Shown piece by piece: positions 12,401-27,400 of a stretch of DNA of 64,000 bases. Each line of letters starts with the position of its first letter. The first letter of the stretch is position 1. Origin of the DNA: Eupeodes corollae (Eukaryota; Arthropoda; Insecta; Diptera; Syrphidae); assembly GCF_945859685.1 (NCBI RefSeq), contig NC_079148.1, forward strand, positions 57,670,421 to 57,734,420, read 5' to 3'. The notes beneath the pieces were generated by a model that worked only from the letters and a program-made list of their open reading frames with translations, made no database searches and was not told where the DNA came from. Both the position numbers and the translations under genes were made by a program.

Positions 12401-15400
12401 ACACTTATGGATAATGGAATTGAGTGAGAGTTACGCTCTTGCGACAGTAGACAGCATAGAATTTTTAAGGCACTAAATTCTACACGGTTTTTAATTCCTC
12501 ATTGAACAATGCTGTCAAGATCAGAATTTGATGAGCTTATTATATGCTGCCGTTGGTAGTCCACATCCGAAGAACAAGGATGAGAATCTAAAAACGAATA
12601 TGAAAAGCTGAGGGTACTGTCATCCCCGAAAAAAATTTAGTGGGTTAGAAGTTTCAGAAAAAATATCATTTATGAAAATGAGGAAGAGCGTCGGAGACAA
12701 AACAGAGCCCTGGGGCACACCAAAATGACTGACTTCATCAATTAAAATCTCCCTAGTTCAGTTCGATGCAAAATGACGCAGTTGATCTTTTGGATTTATG
12801 TTAAGAAATATATAAGGATTCTGAATCAGTTGAGATCTTAGCACCACTCGTTGAATCTTTTTTTTTCTATACAATTTAAAGTCAAAAAAGTGCGAAAAAA
12901 AGTAGTGTTTCCAAAAATATTTAATTAAACAATATTTACCTTTTTTTTATCTAACTATCGATCTAAATAATGGCAAAGCATAATATTATATTTATATTTC
13001 TAGTTTTTACATTCAAAGTTAAGAAAAAAAAATGTATCATCAAGCAAAATTTTCAACTTTGGCCTGGCACAACAATAACCTAAATTAAATAATTTGTTTG
13101 ATTACTCGAGCTCCAAATATTGTTGAATCCAGTGAACTAAAAATTAGTTATAGACCCACTCGAAAAATGAATATTGCAAGTAGTTTTGCTTAACGGGCCA
13201 CTGTGGGCTGTTAATGTGACTTGGCCAATACGTTTGATTGATTTTTCGACAAAAGAGAGTTTTCGATTAAGTAAAAACACCATCGAATATTTGTTGTCCA
13301 GAATTGGAAATAAACTACATTCAATAGCTTCAATAGCTAAAGGAATATATGTTAAAAGCTCTTGCAATAACTTTTACGTACACTACATTGAGCTGCGATT
13401 GGAGCCCTATATCAAGGTTTTGAATCTATGTACGGAGTAAGGAAAGCAACCGTCTGCAGAAAAGTTGCAAAGTGGAAATTGAAGTGTTTGGTGAAATAAG
13501 CCTCCGGTCTACCTAATTTCCAGGAACAAAACTTGTGAAAAAGAGAGGAATATAAACTACGGAGTGTTCTAAAGTACGAACATTTGTAGTTCCTAAAGAA
13601 TGGGTGTTTGCTTCTATAAGCGACAAAAATAAAGTAAAATAAAAACAATTGGAGTTTTATATACTTTATATAAACAGCACATGAACATAAGCCGAAAAAG
13701 GGGTCAATCTCAGAATGAGAGAAATTGAGGTGAAAATGTGTATAAATAACTTAATTTTAGTGGTGAAAATGTGTATAAATAACTTAATTTTAGTTTCTAC
13801 AACTTAACTACTTTAACTACCCCTGATGAAGTCGACAAATTGCGAAAAAAGTATGAAATAAATTTTAATTAATAAGATGGAAGTGACCGAAAAAGCCCTA
13901 GAAATTGGTCAATTTTATTGTTATCAATGCAATTTGCTAAAATTTGTCCCTTACATAAGATATTCTCACACACTCAACTGTTCAGATAAAATTACTAGTG
14001 AATATTAATAATTTTTTTCACTTAATCATCCGATGCAAGTGTAAGAAAATCGAAATACCACTCTTTTCTGATCAGCACCTTTTTATCAAACGATAGTTAA
14101 CTAACGTCTGCCCTCTCAAGATTTAATGACACACATTTTAATTTAAGGGATCAGATTTCGATAACATAAGAGACTCTATTTCTCATCAACTTCATTCTTG
14201 TAATGCAAAAGTAGACCGAAGTTTTTTCAAATATTATTAATTTTAAACATAGAACTTTACTAAGTTTGTGGTGTTGGAAAAAATCGGGATCGTAGAAAAG
14301 CCTGCTATTTATGTAAACTTCTCGTACTGAATTCTTAAATTCCAATTTTGACAGACTATTTCAAAATCATATATAAACAGACCATGTTAAATAAATAATC
14401 TTAAAAACACAATGACGAAAAAAAATTAACAAATAATTTCAATATATTCAAAGAACACTTACCATTACTAAATAGACAAAGAACAGCTGTTTCGGGTACT
14501 CGCATAACCCTACCATCAGCTATTCCATAAATAGAATTACCAAATGGAATGCTCTTATCGAATAAAACATCAAGAAAATAACTCGTTTGCTTTAAACATT
14601 CCAATCGAACTGGATTTGGATCGGAAAATGGTAAGACACCGATTACAGTACCTCTTGATCCAATAGGAACTAAATATGTATTTCTTACTACAACTACACG
14701 ATCGAACAGTCTTATGTTAGATTTTGGTTTATATTGTTCCGGCAAATTTATATCCGGTTTCATAAGCAAGTGTGGTTTAACTTGTAATTTAACCGTTTTT
14801 ACAGGTAAAGTCTAGAAGATAGAAAGCAAAAACCAAAAGGAAAGATTTATAAAGAGAGAAAAAAATCTATTTAATATATAAACATACTTTTAACTTTTCT
14901 ATTGATTCAATAACTTTCTCTACAGCTTCTTTTTCAACAGACTTTGTTCCGCATGGTACACGTTCTGCTTTAGAGAATTCCTGTTCGTTGAGCCAGTTGA
15001 CAATTTCATCAACACATTTTTCACCAACCTTAAATAAATTTAAAAACAAAAATATTAAAAACAAAATAACAAAATAGTAAATGCAATGTTTTTTTTAAAT
15101 TTCAATGATAGTTACCTTGTTTGGGAAAAGATCTGATTCATAGCAGAAATCATAATTTGAGGAAGAACAAGTTTGCAAGAGGTAACGGATAACCATTGGA
15201 AACTTTTTGTTGTACTCTTGTATAAGAGTTACAGCTTTTTGAGAGAAATACCATGAATTATCTCGCCTGCGACAATATCCAGCCAATTCTTCGTTCTGCA
15301 AAACGTAAAGAAGTAAAATCGATTACAACATCAAAGAAATAAATAAATTATACGACAAAACAATGAGAGCATTATTCGTGGTTTGAAATTAAAATTCGAA

Positions 15401-18400
15401 GTCACAATATTTTTAAAAACAAAAATCATTTTATTTGAAAAATGTGCGAGTAGAGAAATGTGCAACAGCAAAAAAGGAAAGGAAGTCTATGCAAAATTAT
15501 GGTAACAAATTATCCGAAAACTAAAAAATGTAAAACAACATCGTAGTACCCGTGGCGTGATGGTTGTGACTTCTTGGGTTCAACCCTGACTGTGCCATCT
15601 TGAGTTTTATTTCACCGGTACTGCCTCTTGCGAGTAATTGAACAATCCTCAAAAAGTAATTCTTATTTTCTATCATGAAAAGTGGTTTCTCAAATTAGCC
15701 GTTCGGATTCAAATTTAAATTTTAGGTCCCCTCAATCCCTGACAAACATTACTAGCACACAGGAATGGTTGAGACTTGTAAGTTACTAGGCTCTTGTTTT
15801 CAACGGACTGTTGCGCCACATAATAAAAAACAAAAATCTCCCAACATCTTCAAATTGAATTTCCTATAAAATTATTTCGCAGATTTTTTGAATAATGTGA
15901 ATTTTATAAAAAAAAAAAACCGTTTAGTACGCTTATACTAACCCACGTGTTAAGAAGAAGTATTAAACCGTAGAGTATGGTAGAGCATTCCACATTCGCG
16001 TAGTACGGCTAAAGAACGAATCTATGTACTTGAAAGTACGACCGAAGTTGGGCTCGAGGGTATACTGATGAGCATTCCTTGAAGTGCGAGTATTGCGATT
16101 GAACTTTTCAAAGGGAGTAATAAAGATGGCTATTTCTCTAGAGCACAAACCGTTAAAATAACGGCAAGAAACTTTACGACGATGTTTAAGCGACGTAAAT
16201 GATCCTATCATGGTATTATTACCAATTAATACTGTCCAAGCTTAAATAAGTTACAGGAGCATCAGCCCAGAGATGGGAGTTCTTGCATCGCCCTAGAAAG
16301 CCCAAACATCTTGCGGCATTTTTGGCGATATCGCGTATGTGATCGCTCCACAATAGATGGTTGGTCGTCCTCGATGCATGTGCCAACAATGGATAATCGC
16401 TTTAACGATACAAGACAGCATTGGGTTTTCGAAGTATTAAATTCCACGCGGTTATTTATTCCCCATTGTACAATGCTGTTTAGGTCAGAGTTTAGTGAGC
16501 TTATAATATTTACACATCCGAAGAAGAGGGATGTGATTATGAAAACAAATATGAAAAGCTAAGAGTACTATCATCAGCGAAACAATGTATTGGATTAGAA
16601 GTTGCAGACAGGAGATCATTTATAAAAATGAGAAAGAGTGTTGGAGATAGAACAGAGCCCTGGAGCACACCAGCATTTATTTTGTGGTTTTCAGACTTGA
16701 ACCCATCCAATACTACTTGTATTGAACGATCCGAAAGGTTATTACTAATCTAATGAAGAAGGGATTCATTAAAGTAAAGTGTTTTCCAATAAGAGGTTTG
16801 TGCTTGAATAGATTTGACATTTAACAAGTAAAAAACTACATTACTATAAACAGAACAATACACGCTGCATTGGGCAGATTCAGACGACATAAGGGAGTTA
16901 AAGATAAGACAAGTTTCTAGTATCTGATTGGCCAGCTGCAAAAACAAAATGTCCTTCCAATTAAGGCAACTTTATTCAAAAGTTGACTCCAAATAAATTA
17001 AGAAAAATATCCTTGCTATGAAGTCAAGTCTACTTGACTTTTCAAAATGACAGCTGATCATGTTTCTTTTTTCAATAAACTGAAAGCTAAACTTTATAGC
17101 TTTTTGATTAATTTATTAATTGCACTTTTTTAATTTAAAGTTTATAGCAAAATGATACAATACAAAACACAACTTATTATGGACTTTAACCTTGAATGAA
17201 GAGTTTTTGCGGTTGATAATAATATTGTTGACTTTCACGATCAACTGAAGATAAAAGTTAGCGAAGTAAAATTCCAAGTTTGAATTTAATAATGCCTAAA
17301 AAAAATTAACTTCTTACCTCGGTCTGAAATTAAGTTTTTAAGAATGCAAATAAAACCTTTCATTTGAACCTGACCATTGGAATTGCTAAAATTCACTTAT
17401 GATGATAGGTTAGGTTAGGTTATAGTGGCTGTCCAAGATGGAAATGGTACGTTTGAGAATACGCCTAGTCGCGTGTCGTGCTTTCCTATTAGACAGTGTC
17501 CAGTTATAACACCTATTATCGAGCTTATATGCGATCTGCTTATAGATAGCAAGCACCTTGAATCCAGTGTTGCCCAGATGTTCTTTGTGACTTGACATGT
17601 GTGATGTTGTTCCACCTGGTGCCTGCCCTCCTAACAGCGTCCTGCATTAGCAACAATTTACAAGTAGCGATTGGTATGGCAGTACGTGCCAAATGTGGTA
17701 GGATGGGCTGCACGTGATCATAATTGCTAACTGATATCTTGTGATTTTTTGTAAGGCCACCTCTCAAAGATTGAATTCGTAAAGTTATCGAGGACATACA
17801 GCCGCAAATGAGAGAATTGGACGTTCAAAATTGCATGAAAAGGATATGGCTTCGTAGCAGTGGCAATCATTTGGCTGATATTGTTTTCTGTTACTAATGA
17901 CTTACAGTGGATTAAAAAAGTATTGGAAATTGCAGTTTTTCCAAATCTTATGCAATTATGTAGATTTTTTATACAAAAAAAAACGTATATATATTTTAAG
18001 AACTTAATCAAACTTCACCTTCTGAATGTAATTATGTTAACCTTGATTATGCGACGAACATAATCACAAGAAAAAAACACAAAATCCAGAAGAACAAATA
18101 TTGGTAATACATATTAATCTTTTAACTTTAATGGTTTTTAAAGTACCCTATGATTTCAGAAGATCAAATTTAGTGTTATTAAGTGCTTTGTCTTTAAATT
18201 CAAAATTTCAAGCACTAGCAAATAAAAACTAAATCGAAATGTCACGAAAATCCAAAAAGAGTTAATTGAACCTGTTAAAAATAAAGTTGTATTCGCCAAA
18301 TGGATTACCTTATACTGAAATTGGTAAAGATCTCAAAATAAGTTTACGGTTCGAAACGTTATCAAAAAGTTTGGAAAAATGGTTTTATTGGAAAACAAAA

Positions 18401-21400
18401 AAAGAAAAGGCCGACCTTGTATTCGTTTTAAAAGAAAAAAAAACTTGTAACTTTGAAAGAAGTGTAAAAAAAACCAAAATAAGTGTGAGGCGTAGAAATG
18501 GCAAACACCATCTGTAAACATTTTTTGTGCAGACTCTTCGTAATGAGTTGCGGAAGAGCTTTGAAAAAGCCATTCATTTCGGAAAAAAAGCTTGGAATTT
18601 GCCAAACGCAATCCAAGAGAGTTTTGGGAATCGGTTGTTTTTTTCTACTGTCAAACATGGTGGACGGAGTATTTTGATTTGGGGGTGTATGGCAGTAATT
18701 GACGTGGCTAACATTTACATTGACATTTTGCGTACAGATTAAAATGACAGTGTTAAAAAACTTGTTCTCCTAACGTAAATCCTAAGCAAATTATATGTAA
18801 TGATTTGGGAACACAAAATTTCTTTAAAATCAGACCTTCAAATGATAATAATGGAAGATTGGGACCAAATATCGCGTGAAACCACACAAACTCTTGATCC
18901 GATGGACTGAAGATTACAACCAATTATTAATGCCAACGGAATGCACACAAATTACAAAGAATTCAAACTTGGTCTTTGCGAAGGCTATTCTTAACTTTCT
19001 CTTCTTGAGATGTAGACTCTAGGACAGACTTGAGCGATTTTAGTTTTGTTTGAAGATGAAAGGGTATGGGTGAGGGAAAAGTCACGTTTTTTGTAACTTT
19101 GAATTGACTGATAATTCAAGATGATTTAAGGATTCATACACCACTAACTAACGGCTTTTCTTTACAAAAAATATAACCGTATCCCAACGTTGATCAATAC
19201 AATGGACTATGTGAAGATCCGAGTGAAATTATTGGACTTACTACCGTTTCATAACTCTTCCTAACTTAAGCTATCTACACTAAAAATAAAAAAATCTGCA
19301 TCAAAAATACAAAATATAATTACAAACCTGTTTCGGGAACCTCATTGAAAGTCCAATATTAACTTTCTTAGCAGAATCGGAAAGATTTTTAATTTTTTCA
19401 CCCATCACCAAAAACAATTGTCCAGTCAATCTCATCAAAACTCTTGTATTAATTCCCAAAAGTGACACCATATCATAAGAACTAAAATAGTGCGATTCCT
19501 CTTCGCTATGTAGCTTTTTTGGCTCCGACAAATCAGGATCTGGTAAAACTGTCATGCTAACTAAAAATTTAATACATATTATTTTTGTATTTATTTATTT
19601 AAAAAAAATATCAATTAAATTGAATTCAATTACAAACCTTTTAGTCTTCCACATTCATAAACCAACAAAGGATCTAATACAGTTCCTTCACTTCCAAAAT
19701 ATGGATTTCCAACAAAGAATATTCTACTATCAACTGGAAAGATATTTTCCACTTTTTTAGGAAGCATTGAACTAATAGTATGAACTTTAAGATCATAAAT
19801 AATAACCGAAGGTGGGTAATGTATTTCATTTTGACTCCAAACATCATTGTTGCTTACTCTTCCCTGGCTGCCACATGTTACAGAAGTTCCAATAAGTGTC
19901 TTTACATGCACGAGCACTTTTGGGAAATCTATTTCAATACCCATTCTGGATGTGAGACTATTTTGATGGAAGAGAAATTATATTAACCATAGAAAATTAA
20001 TTTAATATATTTAAAAAAAACTCACTGTTCAATAACTGTTTTGCATTGCATTTCAAATTTCCGCGCAACATTTTCCGTAGTGCCTTCTGAGGTTATTACG
20101 CACTTCGAATCAGAAACGGCCGTAACTTTGGCTTTTATTAAATGCGGCCATCCGGTGTAAACAATTTGCCCCAAACACTTCTTTGAGACATTCTCAATGT
20201 CTTCACAATCTCCATTTGGCACTGGCATCAGTACCATGCTTTCATTTCTGCTTGGAAAATCAAATACTTTGATTCTTATGTTCTTTAACTTGAACTAAAA
20301 AGAAATTAAAACAAAATAAATTCAAATTATCTGAAGTGATTTGCTATAGGAACAAAAATCTTTACATTAAACTGCAAATGTTTCATTGTAGGAAATCCAG
20401 GGTAAAAGACCTCACGATTAGCATTTTCCATTTCACGTAGGGGATTTTTTAAATTGTTTATATTGATTTGGTCTCTCCAAATGGGTGTTTCAGTGCAAAA
20501 GACATTGTAGAGAGCTTTACCTGCATTAAAGCTTTGACATTCACCCTGAGATTGTGTTGTATAATCGTATTGTAGCATTGGACCGTGAGAATTTCGCTTA
20601 ACCTCACTGGGTTTTAAATCAGTCTCACATTTTTTCATTGCTTTCAAAAGAAGGTTCTGTAAATTTAATTTAAAGATAAATTAATAAGTTATACATGTAT
20701 TTTATAAATAAAAACATAATTTAGTAATGAGCATACCTCGTCAATAAATGGAATCAAAACAAGAGCTTCCCACTCATATTTTTTGCCATTTAAATCGGTC
20801 TCAAAATCCTTGGGGTAGAAATGTACAATTTCACTTTGAGGACTTACGAATAAGTCTTGATAGGCTTCGGGGAGTAAGGTTCTGCTCTGGGCAGGTAATA
20901 CAGCAAGTAACTAGGAATGCATAATAATAATATTGAAATTATTGTTAAAATAATATAACGCATATTTGTCATATTTGGATATTTTCAGGACAGTCCGGAT
21001 GTCCTAATAAGACAAAACGTTTGGCTTTATTTTATATAGAATAACAAATCTTGGCATAGACATTAAAAAAACAATTTTAGTTAATTTTTATCAAATGCCT
21101 ATTAATCGTTTTTTCGAATACACGGATTAGTAAAGGGTGTTTTTTGAACGTGTGGTTTTTAAGAAGTAAAACTCTTATAATTTAGTGTTACTTAAGTTAC
21201 TTAAGGTGGCGCTACAATCTTGTGTGAAGAGGAGGTTCACCCCAAAAACTTCTCCATCTAGCTGTAGAGCTATGTGCTCTTCGTGAACAAGCCACATTAG
21301 ACGTTGGACTTTTTTCATTCTGCCTTAATTTACATCGCTGTACAGCCCGTATAGCTCGTCGTTCCATTTTCTCGCCCACTCACCTTCTATGCATACGGGA

Positions 21401-24400
21401 CCATAGATCACGCGGAGAACTTTTCTCTATCAAAGGTGCCAGATTTATATCACCCTAAATTTTTCCAATTATGTCAATGAAATCCTCATCAGCATAAGCC
21501 AGTTATTGAATAGACTTTTGAAAGATAGTGCCTCTAGTGTTGACGTGGGAGCCCTACACTATTCTATCAAAGACGGTGTTAAAGAAACCGCATGACAGCG
21601 CATAACCTTGCCTGAAGCCTTTTTTTGACATCAAAACTTCTTTTCTAACATTTTTGAAGCAGCGCGAATTCTCAATGGTCATCCTGCATGCACGGACGAG
21701 TTTGAGAGGGATGCATGGCTTTATACAGCTCGTCCCTGTAGATGTTGTCATATGCGGTCTAAATCCACACTGATAAACACTTTTAGTCTATAGTTAGTGC
21801 ATTATCGTGCAAACAATACTGAGGTACCATTCATCAAGCTTCAAGTTGGTGCTTGCTCCTAACCATTTATCTCTAGCAACTTTGAAAAACTCTGCAATAA
21901 AGCCATCTACTCAAGCGTCTTTGGTAGACTTTGTCTTAGTCGGAAAGACGGGATTGTTGGTTTTTGTTCTATTTTGAATGTGAATTCTGCAGCAGTGGTT
22001 CTTCTATATCATCAGCCTTGACAGCGGTTTTACTAAGTTTCCATTTTCATCTTTGCAGCCTTCGGTTCGTAAGACTTTTGCACTTCATTTCCGCTTTTGA
22101 ACCTCTCAGCATCCTCGACTGCAAGCTTTCAGTATTTGTTTTTCCTCCTCTGTCATAGAGCTCTAGAGCAGAACTTGTCCTTCTATGCAGCACCACTTTG
22201 GTAAATGTTGTTTTGCTGCATTTGCCTGCACACATTCCTCATCAAAACAGGCTTTTCTTGTGTGTGGCTTTGAAACCCACGCGGCTTCTCTGATTGCATA
22301 TTGACAATTTTGCCATTGGTTCTCGGTGCATTGTATTGACACAACGACGCGAGATAATGAGCTGAACAAAAGTTTCTTTCAATTAATTTATTGTTTCGAT
22401 GCGTCGCACACAGAACCATTATTTATGTAATAATTTAGGATGACTTCAAACGAAAGTCTTTTTCATTATGAAACGGCAAACCAAACTAATCATAAATTGA
22501 CAGCTGTCAAAAATGCTTATCCCAAAAAAAAAAAAGTATTTTCAAACTGAAAACCACACGTCTAAGAAAAAACACCCTACGGATGATTAGATATTTACCT
22601 GTTCAAAGGGCAAAAAAGGTTTTCCCAATTCAAATTCAATCTTAAAGTCACTGAAATTCTTAAGATCACTTATAAAGGGGGCATAGTGGTGTGGATAGTA
22701 CCAACTCCATGATTGTACACCTTTATAGTAATAATTTAAGATCCACTGTAGGGCAGTTATGTAAGTAATAGTTTGTTCTGCCAACACTTCCCTAATAAAA
22801 AAAAAGAAAACAATCTTTCACTTTGATCTTTGAAACGGTTTCTTTGATTTTTTTTTTTTTACTTACGGTGTCATTTCTGGATAGTTTAGTTTTTTAATGT
22901 AGTAATTTCGTTTGTAAGCCCTGAATTCGTCAACTATGTGTTGTTCTTCATCATCACTTGTGATATCGTTCATTTCATCGCCTTCGCAAAACTAAAAAGG
23001 GTTAAGGTTTACGAGTGCATTATCAATTTATGTCAAAGTCAATGGCATTTTTTTCGTATTCGTTAAAATCAAAATAAGGGTTAACTTACTTGTCTGCTAT
23101 CTTCAATTAGCTGTGCCAACTCGTCATCTTGTTTATTTTCTAATATTTCGTTGACATCAAAATCAAAAGCTTCGTCAATACCATTCTGTGGAATATAAAC
23201 AATTTATTATCTGTAAATTTTTGAACTTACATATTTAAAGCTTTAAAAAAAGGAAGAAAAATATATAAGAGGTTTGAACGGCTTTACAGAAAAAAGTGAA
23301 TCGATGTGGCATCTTTTGATTAGACATTTTGTCATAAACATGTCTACTAGTAGATACAAATAAGTAAGATTATTTTCATTGTGAGTTGTCATCTTTATGG
23401 CTTGAGTGTCGAACCGTAAAGGCCTTTTTGAGAGTAAACGTGCTACAAGTCACTCTCTCACTCTCGAGGGCGATCTCGCATAGTCTGCAGAGTAGCTCGC
23501 GAAGAGTTGACTAATTACTCTCAACTTTCGATCTTTTTGAAAGTGACTCGCAAGTTGACACATGTGTTTACCACTATCCGAGATAAGCTCGCGGAATACC
23601 AACACAGTTCGTATTTTGCGAGTAGCTGTCGAGAGTAAACATGGCAAAGCAATTGACATTGGAGAAAACCAATCATTTTATTGATAAATATGAGTCAGTT
23701 GAGTTATTGTGGAGAACCACGGATAAAACATTTCGCGGTAGAAAAAGAAGCGTAATATTAACCAAATTTGGGAAACAGTTCTCGTGTTCTGAAGCGATTC
23801 ATATGCTTACCGGATGCTAAAAATCCAAGTGTTACCAGTATACGCTCGCGTTCTGGTATGGCTTCCCTTAATTGAGTATTTTTTTTTGTTTAATTATGGG
23901 TCCAACATTTTGTATCAAAAATTTAATTTCACTAACTGACAAACGGCAAACATTTCGAAACTGTTGAGGATTTTGCAGCTCTCTTGAAAGAGCAAACCCC
24001 GCACCGAATTGGTTACGACGATCTAGCCACGGTTTGGACCAATTCTAAAAAGTGGACACGATTATGAGAGTAGCCTCAGCAAGAAAACTCTCAAAATTCT
24101 AGCAGAGAGCTCGCGATATCAAAATTTCTAAAATTGGCTCTCAAATGGACATCCTCCCGAGAGTTGAAGCATCTTTAAGTAAGTACTCTCTTGGGATTTG
24201 GTCCATGATGGCAAAATCTATAGTTATAGGTTAGGTATAAAATAGTATTAAGTTGTACTTGTTTAAGAATTTAAGCTAGATGAGCACACTAAAGGAGTGC
24301 TGCGAATGTTACACAGGGCTCATGTTAAAATACTAAATTCCCATTTATGAAGCAAACAAAATCAGTAAATTTTGGACTGAGCTTCAGTAGATTCACAAAG

Positions 24401-27400
24401 ATTGATTACTTTTAATTGTTCATGCCAAATGGTTGTATTTATTATTAAACCATTTAAAACAATGTAAACTGATCTGTCAATGGCTGACAACATCGGTACG
24501 TCCGACGTGTAATACCAATAAGACATGCCTTACAATCGACCCACAGCGTTAAGTAAAGTTGCAAAAGAGATATTTTTCAAGATCTCTCTTGGCCAAAAAC
24601 AAAAGAAAAAATTGTATCTCCATTCAAAATTAACTTAAATTCATTCCAACATTACAAAATCTAAAATGTATGCTTTTTTATAATTAACTTGTTAAATTTT
24701 TGAACTAAAAGTATTAAACAATATTAACCTTGGTCTGTTTTCCTTCAAAGTATTTTAAATCAGCGTGATTTTCTTCAAAAAGTTGAAATTCAACTTCAGA
24801 AAGTGCTTCCAAAAATATTTCCAATCGTCTTAGATTTAGGATTCCATGTTCATTAATGTTGCCTAAAAAAGTAAAAAATCAATAATTAATTAAAGTAAAG
24901 GAATTAGTTTATGGAAAAATGTTTGTCTCTATAAGATTAATGTACATATATTATTTCGCAAGTACGTCTCTCACATTGAAGCAGTTTTTAACGTCTTGAA
25001 ATATTAAGGCAGGTCTTGAAAAAGGGAGTTCTGGAGATTTCAGGGGAGGTCTGAAGATTCCAAGGGGGTCTTTGAATATGAAGTGAAGTCTGAAGATTTC
25101 GAAAGAGGCAGGTTTTGAAAAATTAAGGCAGGTCTAGAGATTTCAAGAAAAATCAAGGGAGGCCTAAATATTTTATGGGAGTTTTTGAAATATGAAGGGA
25201 GGTTTTAAAATATGAAGGGAGGTCTAAAAATTTCAAGGTTGGTCTGTAGATTGTATGGGAGGTCTTTGAAAAATGAAGGGAGATCCTTAAATATCAAGGG
25301 AGTTCTGGAGATTCAAAGGAAGGTTGTGCAACATCAAGGGAGTTTTTGAAATAAAAAGGGAGGATTTAAAATAAAAAGGGAGGTTTTGAAATAACAAGGG
25401 AGGTTTTAAAATAACAAGGGATGTCTTGAAAAGGCAAGGGAGATTCCCAGGCAGGTTTTGAAATGTCAAGGGAAATCTGGAGTATCCAAGGGAGGTTTTG
25501 AAATAACAAGGGAGGTTTTAAAATAACAAGGGATGTCTTGAAAAGGCAAGGGAGATTCCAAGGGAGGTTTTGAAATGTCAAGGGAAATCTGGAGTATCCA
25601 AGGGAGGTTTTGAAATATCAAGGGATATCTTGAAATATCAGGGGAAGGCTGGAGATTCCGAGGTTTTGAAATATTAAGTGCTGTCTTAAATAAAGTAAGT
25701 GAAAGTCTTAAAAAAAATCAAGGAAAACCGTATCATGGAACGTTCGACTTGGTCTTTGCAACGATCTGCGAACACGTTACAAAAATATGTCTTCCATAAA
25801 TATTTTTCTGTCGAACGAAACAAGAACACACAAGTTAAACTAGTCATTTATTGTACATAGCCCATACGATCTACTTGTTAATCTACATTTACATATTTTA
25901 CTTACCATTTAGCTTTGGATATATTTTAATATAAGTCTGATACACAATTGGCAGTGCGTTTGATGAAATATGCAAACAGGGCAAATGTGGAATGAAATCA
26001 TTTCCAACTAAAAATCCCATCAAAACCCAATCATCAATTAATTGAGCCATATTAAACGATTCGTATTGTTTCAATGCTGAAAACTCCAATTCCAAATATT
26101 CCTTAAAAAGACCCAAATGAAGAAGAAAAAAGCGAGTTTCTTCGATTGAAGCCCGTTTGGTCTTTTTACCAAACTTAACCTATTAAAAAAAATATACAAA
26201 TTTAAAACAATTGTTATTTTATTTAAACAAAAAAAAAAAACAAACCTCTTCTCTTAAAACAACAAAGTGCATTTCATGTGTACATAATCCTAAAATAATA
26301 AGATCCGCATCTAAACCATACAAACAATGTCTTGTATGTGGATCGAAGTCTTTTTGTGATTTTAAATAACGTATATAGTCCATAATCTTGTGCTCTCCTT
26401 CACCAGGTGACTATGTACAAAAAAAAAATGATATAAAATGAATGTTGTTATTAATTATATTAAATGTTACATCATGTCCGCTTAGAATCACACGACATTT
26501 CTGCCACAATGGATCGGTACTGATTTTATTTTTGACAAAAAATCGAAGTGTATTTTGTAAACGTTGCATAAATTCAGTTCCAGGAGTTATGCAATTCGAA
26601 TCAAATGGAGTATTTTCAATTGTCTCACCACGATTTTTTGCCTGAATTGCAAGATTCTCCGCATCCTTGGCAGAACGAAATCTTAAAAAAAAAATAAACA
26701 AAAACAGTTAAATATTTGAATGGTTTTTTTAATATTTTTAAAAATGCATACCTGCGACTTCTTTGCTGATTCATTTTTGCTCTTGGAGCAACTCCATCCA
26801 CAGCCATAAAAAACAGTCGTTGGGGCTTAATAAGAAAGAATAACTTATCTATATAATTACAAATGTCTTTAAACATGTCTTCTTCGGATATATTAAAATG
26901 AATATTTCCATCATCAGGATGCGAACAATTGTGTATAATTCCATTCATATCCAGATAAAGATTATCGAATTCAGGTATCTGAAATGAAGTAAGCATAAAA
27001 TTAATACAAAATAGATACAAAAACATCCCGCAAGAAGATGGTTTGATCTTAAAGGTCAAACGAGTAATACAAAAAATATCCAGAAATCAGAAAATGGACG
27101 AGGTTGCTCAACGAGCAGATCAATGGATAGATACAGATTTTATTGAATTTAAGTAAAATTTACATTACACACCACAAATGTTTACAAAAATAATTATAGG
27201 ATGGCGATTGGTGTCTGCCAGATTGACAACTAGGCACACTGAATGCAAAAAGTCCTCAATATAATTTATTTTTAATATTAAAAAAGGTATTTATAAGCTC
27301 TATATCTAAGCACAGTTTTCCAAAATTCGTAAAGTTTGACAAGATTAATTTCATTCAACAAACTTATCACTTGATCTTCCGATAAAAAGCCTTTTCTGAA

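Noticed and set aside
13137..13648. Frames on both strands near 13.1-13.6 kb
   Set aside because: Mutually antisense, no motif, intronic; considered chance.
25287..25581. Minus-strand frames reading FQNLPWNLPCLFKTS repeats, as a repetitive protein
   Set aside because: They are translations of the minisatellite and open only because the unit lacks stops; they lie inside a pcm intron with no splice support.
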